From CAYYJM01 sp964471755 (GTDB lineage Bacteria > Planctomycetota > Planctomycetia > Gemmatales > Gemmataceae), in contig CAYYJM010000034.1 in the NCBI GenBank assembly GCA_964471755.1, positions 1-33,990 of the forward strand: DNA of 33,990 bases, read 5' to 3'. Positions within the stretch are counted from its first letter, which is position 1. Every line of letters begins with the position of its first letter. This document shows, one piece after another, positions 31,129 through 33,990 of this stretch. Below the pieces are notes generated by a model. The model was not told where the DNA came from and made no database searches. It worked only from the letters and a program-made list of their open reading frames with translations. The position numbers and the translations under genes are program-made.

Positions 31129-32202
31129 ATGTGGCCTCGCTTCGAGCAGGCGCTGAAACGCTACGAGGAACTCGAACAGTTGTTGAACGACCCGGCCATT
31201 GCCGGCGACCGCGTCAAGGCGGCGGCCATCGGCAAGGAGTACGGTGCGCTCGCCAAGCTGGTCAAGCCGTACCGCGAGTTTCAGCGACTCCAGACGGAAT
31301 CCGCTCAGGCCGAGGCTCTGCTGGCCAGCGAGACGGACCCCGAACTGCGCGGCTACGCCGAGCAAGAACGGACCACACTGCGCGAGAAACTCGACACCCT
31401 GCGCGGTCGGCTGGAAGATCTGCTGCTGACCGAAGGCGAGGACTTCGACAGCGTCATCGTCGAGATCCGGGCCGGCACCGGCGGCGACGAGGCAGGCCTG
31501 TTCGCCGGCGATCTCTATGCCATGTACACCTCCTACGCCCGTGACCAGGGCTGGCGGGTGGAAGACATCTCCTTCAGCCCCGGCGAGGCGGGCGGCTTCA
31601 AGGAAATCGTCTTCAGCGTCGCTGGCGAAGGGGCGTACCAGGCGCTGCGCTTCGAGAGTGGCGGTCATCGCGTCCAGCGGGTGCCGAAGACCGAGACGCA
31701 GGGCCGCATCCACGCCGCGGCGGCGACCGTGGCCGTGATGCCGGAACCGGACGAGGTCCAGGTCGAGATCCGCGATCAGGACATCGAATGGGAGCGCATG
31801 CGAGCCGGCGGCGCGGGCGGTCAGCACGTCAACAAGACGGAGAGCGCTGTCCGCCTCGTTCACAAGCCGACCGGCATCGAGGTGAAGTGCCAGGACGAGC
31901 GGAGCCAGCACAAGAACTACGACCGGGCGATGCGTATCCTGCGCAGCCGAATCTTCGAGCAGGAGCAGCAGCGGCTGCATCGAGAACGAGCCGAGCAGCG
32001 TCGCACCCTGATCGGTTCCGGCGACCGCAGCGAGCGCATCAGGACGTACAACTTCCCGCAGAATCGAGTGACCGACCATCGGATCAACTTGACGTTGCAC
32101 AAGCTCGACGCAGTCATCGCCGGGAACCTGGCCGAGATCGTCCAGGCCCTGCGGGACCACGACCGACAAGAGCGCCTGGCCCATGCCAACCAGAGTGCGT
32201 GA
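31129..32202 (+). CDS. prfA: Peptide chain release factor 1
   Basis: A 357-residue class I release factor. The catalytic GGQ lies at residues 230-232 in GGAGGQHVNKTESAVR; the codon-recognition tripeptide sits in HRVQRVPKTETQGRIH as Pro186-Lys187-Thr188 (PAT/PVT in many RF1s). The order and length are typical of RF1, which reads UAA and UAG, and VAVMPEPDEVQVEI follows as in RF1. The RF2 SPF motif is absent. I chose ATG 31129, which has GGGAGG nine bases upstream; an in-frame GTG 17 codons earlier would give an extension not seen in other RF1s. It is followed by prmC, which methylates the GGQ glutamine. Confidence 0.95.
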   Translation: MWPRFEQALKRYEELEQLLNDPAIAGDRVKAAAIGKEYGALAKLVKPYREFQRLQTESAQAEALLASETDPELRGYAEQERTTLREKLDTLRGRLEDLLLTEGEDFDSVIVEIRAGTGGDEAGLFAGDLYAMYTSYARDQGWRVEDISFSPGEAGGFKEIVFSVAGEGAYQALRFESGGHRVQRVPKTETQGRIHAAAATVAVMPEPDEVQVEIRDQDIEWERMRAGGAGGQHVNKTESAVRLVHKPTGIEVKCQDERSQHKNYDRAMRILRSRIFEQEQQRLHRERAEQRRTLIGSGDRSERIRTYNFPQNRVTDHRINLTLHKLDAVIAGNLAEIVQALRDHDRQERLAHANQSA

Positions 32203-32241
32203 TTAACGTCCGGGCCCGAGCGGCTACCGGGAGAGGACGCC

Positions 32242-33114
32242 ATGAGCAGCGAGGGACCGTGGACGATCGGCAAGCTGCTGGAGTGGACGAAGGGCTTCCT
32301 CCGGCAAAAGGGAATCGAGTCGTGGAGCCTGGACGCTCAGGTACTGCTCGCTCACGCCCTGGGCTGTCGGCGAATTGAGGTCTTCACCCGTTTCGAGGAA
32401 GAGCCGACCGAGGCTCAGAGAACCGCTTTTCGCGAACTGATTCGCCAGCGTGTCGAGGGCTGTCCGGTCGCCTACCTCGTCGGCCGGAAGGAGTTCTATT
32501 CCCTGGAACTGGAGGTCAACCGCGACGTGCTGATTCCCCGGCCGGACAGCGAGACGGTCGTCGTCGAGTTCCTGGCCCTGGCGAAGGATCATCCCGGCCC
32601 GCGTGTCCTCGACCTGGGCACCGGCTCGGGCAACTTGGCCATCGCCATTGCGAAGGAATGCAAATCGGCCCGGGTAACGGCCATCGACCAGAGCGAGGCC
32701 GCCCTGGCCGTGGCTCGCCGTAACGCCGAGAAGCACAAGGTGGCCGATCGGATCACGTTCCTGCACGGTGACCTGTTCGCACCGCTTCCGGCCGGAGCGA
32801 CGTTCACGCACCTGGTCAGCAATCCGCCTTACATTCCGACGTCCGACATTGCGACACTGGAGGCGGGCGTCCGCAACTACGAGCCGCACCTCGCCCTCGA
32901 CGGCGGCCCGGACGGCTTCGTCGTCTTCGATCGCATCCTCGCCGGCGCACCGTCGGTGCTGGAGTCGGGGGCGTACCTGCTCATCGAGATCGCCGCTCCG
33001 CTGGAGGCGGAAACACGCCGTCGGGTCGAGGCCGATTCGCGGTACGAACTGGAGCGGATCGTCAAGGATGCGTCGGGACATCCGCGCGTCCTCCTGGCTC
33101 GGTTGCGTGGTTGA
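32242..33114 (+). CDS. prmC: Peptide chain release factor N5-glutamine methyltransferase
   Basis: A 290-residue class I methyltransferase that uses SAM to methylate the glutamine of the RF1/RF2 GGQ motif, thereby increasing release efficiency. Diagnostic segments are EFYSLELEVNRDVLIPRPDSE, motif I VLDLGTGSGNLAIAIA, TAIDQSEAALAVARRNA and the catalytic NPPY at residues 194-197 within LVSNPPYIPTSDI. The N-terminal helical domain contains SWSLDAQVLLAHALGC, as in HemK proteins. GGGAGAGGACGCC precedes the ATG, 39 bases after prfA; the pair is probably one operon. Length and motifs indicate a complete enzyme. Confidence 0.95.
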   Translation: MSSEGPWTIGKLLEWTKGFLRQKGIESWSLDAQVLLAHALGCRRIEVFTRFEEEPTEAQRTAFRELIRQRVEGCPVAYLVGRKEFYSLELEVNRDVLIPRPDSETVVVEFLALAKDHPGPRVLDLGTGSGNLAIAIAKECKSARVTAIDQSEAALAVARRNAEKHKVADRITFLHGDLFAPLPAGATFTHLVSNPPYIPTSDIATLEAGVRNYEPHLALDGGPDGFVVFDRILAGAPSVLESGAYLLIEIAAPLEAETRRRVEADSRYELERIVKDASGHPRVLLARLRG

Positions 33115-33273
33115 GACGGACCTTCCATGGAGTAGAGCGTCTATTCCGAATGGGTGGATCGACTGCGCTCGATTGATCGACAGACGGGCGAGGATGACCC
33201 ACCATTTTAGAGTGGCCGCTCTACTACAGGTGGCCGCAACTATGGGATGCACCCGCAGCCCGGGACCCCGGCT

Positions 33274-33990
33274 TCACCCGCCCAGCGGCGGGCCGAACCG
33301 GCGGATCGTTTCGACCAGAACCCGTCCACGCAGCAGGGGCTGTTTCCGCCCGTGACGGGGGGCCCCAGGCTTCAGAGCGGATTCGAGATGGTAGAACTCA
33401 TCGGACTGGGCCTGCTTCGAGAACCAGGTTAGCGTGATGCGCACCTTGCCCAGAGCCGGGCGGAGTCGCTCCACCGCGAGGCGGCGAACGATCTTGCTCT
33501 CCGGCTCGACTTCCAGGGCGACGCGGGTGATTCCGGCCACCGGCCGATCGCGCGGCGTGGCCAGGATGCGGCGTGTGTGCGGCACGCTCCCGGTCGTCGG
33601 ATCATCCCAGCGCAGGTCGAACTGTCGCGTCAACTCGTGCAGGAGCAGGTCCAGACGCAGGGTGCGCAGATCGCTCGCCAGGGCCAGCTTCTCGGGCATC
33701 TCGTCGGGATCGTAATACGCTCCCTCGGCCGGGGTCGGAGCCACCCAGACGCGACGGTTTTCATCCTGGCCCACGCTGCCCGGCCGACCGTGGAGCAGGT
33801 TGATTCGGTAGCGGTCGCCGCGTGTCCACAGATGGCTCTCGCGCAACGGTCGGCCGATGGCCTCGCCATCTCGGCCGAGTCGTTGCACCTGGAGGAGGTA
33901 GCAGCGATCGATCGCCGTCGTGCTGACCTGCATGGCCTCCGCGACGAGTTGGGCCGGGCTGGCCTGGGCCATCGGCTGGGCCAGGAACAT
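33274..33990 (-). CDS. Unknown protein, C-terminal part; possibly a LolA-like fold
   Basis: At least 238 residues are visible; the frame is open to the window edge, so the N-terminus is probably missing and the methionine at 33990 may be internal. I do not recognise the family. The visible part is beta-rich with alternating hydrophobic residues: YLLQVQRLGRDGE, ESHLWTRGDRYRINLL, NRRVWVAPTPAEGAYYD, then a helix LDLLLHELTRQFDLRW and a second strand set (ITRVALEVEPESKIVRRLAVER; VRITLTWFSKQ). LolA/outer-membrane-lipoprotein-carrier-like domains show such layouts, which is only a suggestion. It converges with prmC across 159 bases in which I see no strong terminator. Confidence 0.5.
   Translation of the reverse strand: MFLAQPMAQASPAQLVAEAMQVSTTAIDRCYLLQVQRLGRDGEAIGRPLRESHLWTRGDRYRINLLHGRPGSVGQDENRRVWVAPTPAEGAYYDPDEMPEKLALASDLRTLRLDLLLHELTRQFDLRWDDPTTGSVPHTRRILATPRDRPVAGITRVALEVEPESKIVRRLAVERLRPALGKVRITLTWFSKQAQSDEFYHLESALKPGAPRHGRKQPLLRGRVLVETIRRFGPPLGG

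Noticed and set aside
31129..32202. Pro-Lys-Thr in place of Pro-Ala-Thr as altered stop-codon recognition in RF1
   Set aside because: The middle residue of this tripeptide varies among RF1 proteins; the rest is typical, so I see no reason to propose a changed code.

Overview
The window comes from a high-GC bacterium that is very probably a planctomycete, most likely of the Gemmataceae. The evidence is a large exported protein with the planctomycete-type N-terminal motif LEVLEDRTVP followed by a beta-helix, a divergent DnaJ-like membrane protein, an ABC transporter enlarged by a coiled coil, and a short intergenic sequence of a kind I associate with Gemmata genomes. The lineage is inferred from these traits; there is no rRNA in the window. 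The sequence is a draft scaffold: two runs of exactly ten N each break a gene.

Positions 2-12622 (+ strand) are a nearly gap-free surface-polysaccharide cluster. It holds a Gfo/Idh/MocA dehydrogenase (partial), a fused sugar N-acetyltransferase/DegT aminotransferase, an NAD-dependent sugar epimerase/dehydratase, a second DegT aminotransferase, a polyprenyl-phosphate-type GT2, a WbmS-like polysaccharide deacetylase (split by the first N gap), a FemAB/GNAT-like acyltransferase, a methyltransferase, a flippase-like membrane protein, a sulfotransferase and a large membrane protein resembling GT39-type transferases. Together they look like a pathway that makes an acetamido sugar, polymerises or modifies a glycan and sulfates it. 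Two strong hairpins end the cluster.

Positions 12691-17877 hold a 1120-residue exported beta-helix protein (- strand), in which a DUF4394-like domain is split by four ~100-residue repeats, and a divergent Tat-exported phosphoesterase of the phospholipase C/acid phosphatase family (+ strand).

Positions 17932-22618 (- strand) are the most interesting part: a compact three-gene operon just downstream of tRNA-Leu(CAG). It encodes a single-pass membrane protein with SH3-like GW motifs, a three-helix TolQ/MotA/ZorA-like membrane protein with a ~440-residue Gln/Ala-rich tail, and a membrane protein whose single helix carries a MotB-like FADLM motif but whose periplasmic domain is von Willebrand A (VWA) with intact metal-site residues, not OmpA. 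This reads as an undescribed variant of the 5:2 ion-driven motor families (MotAB, TolQR, ExbBD, ZorAB).

Positions 22805-28666 (- strand) hold the tRNA gene and an operon of an MsbA-like ABC exporter, an alpha/beta hydrolase, an ArnT/GT39-like glycosyltransferase (broken by the second N gap and ~165 bp of AT-rich foreign-looking sequence) and a GT2. Positions 28891-33114 (+ strand) are core functions: a J-like membrane protein, a MarR regulator with a possible operator over its promoter, rpmE, prfA and prmC. A partial unknown gene on the - strand closes the window.
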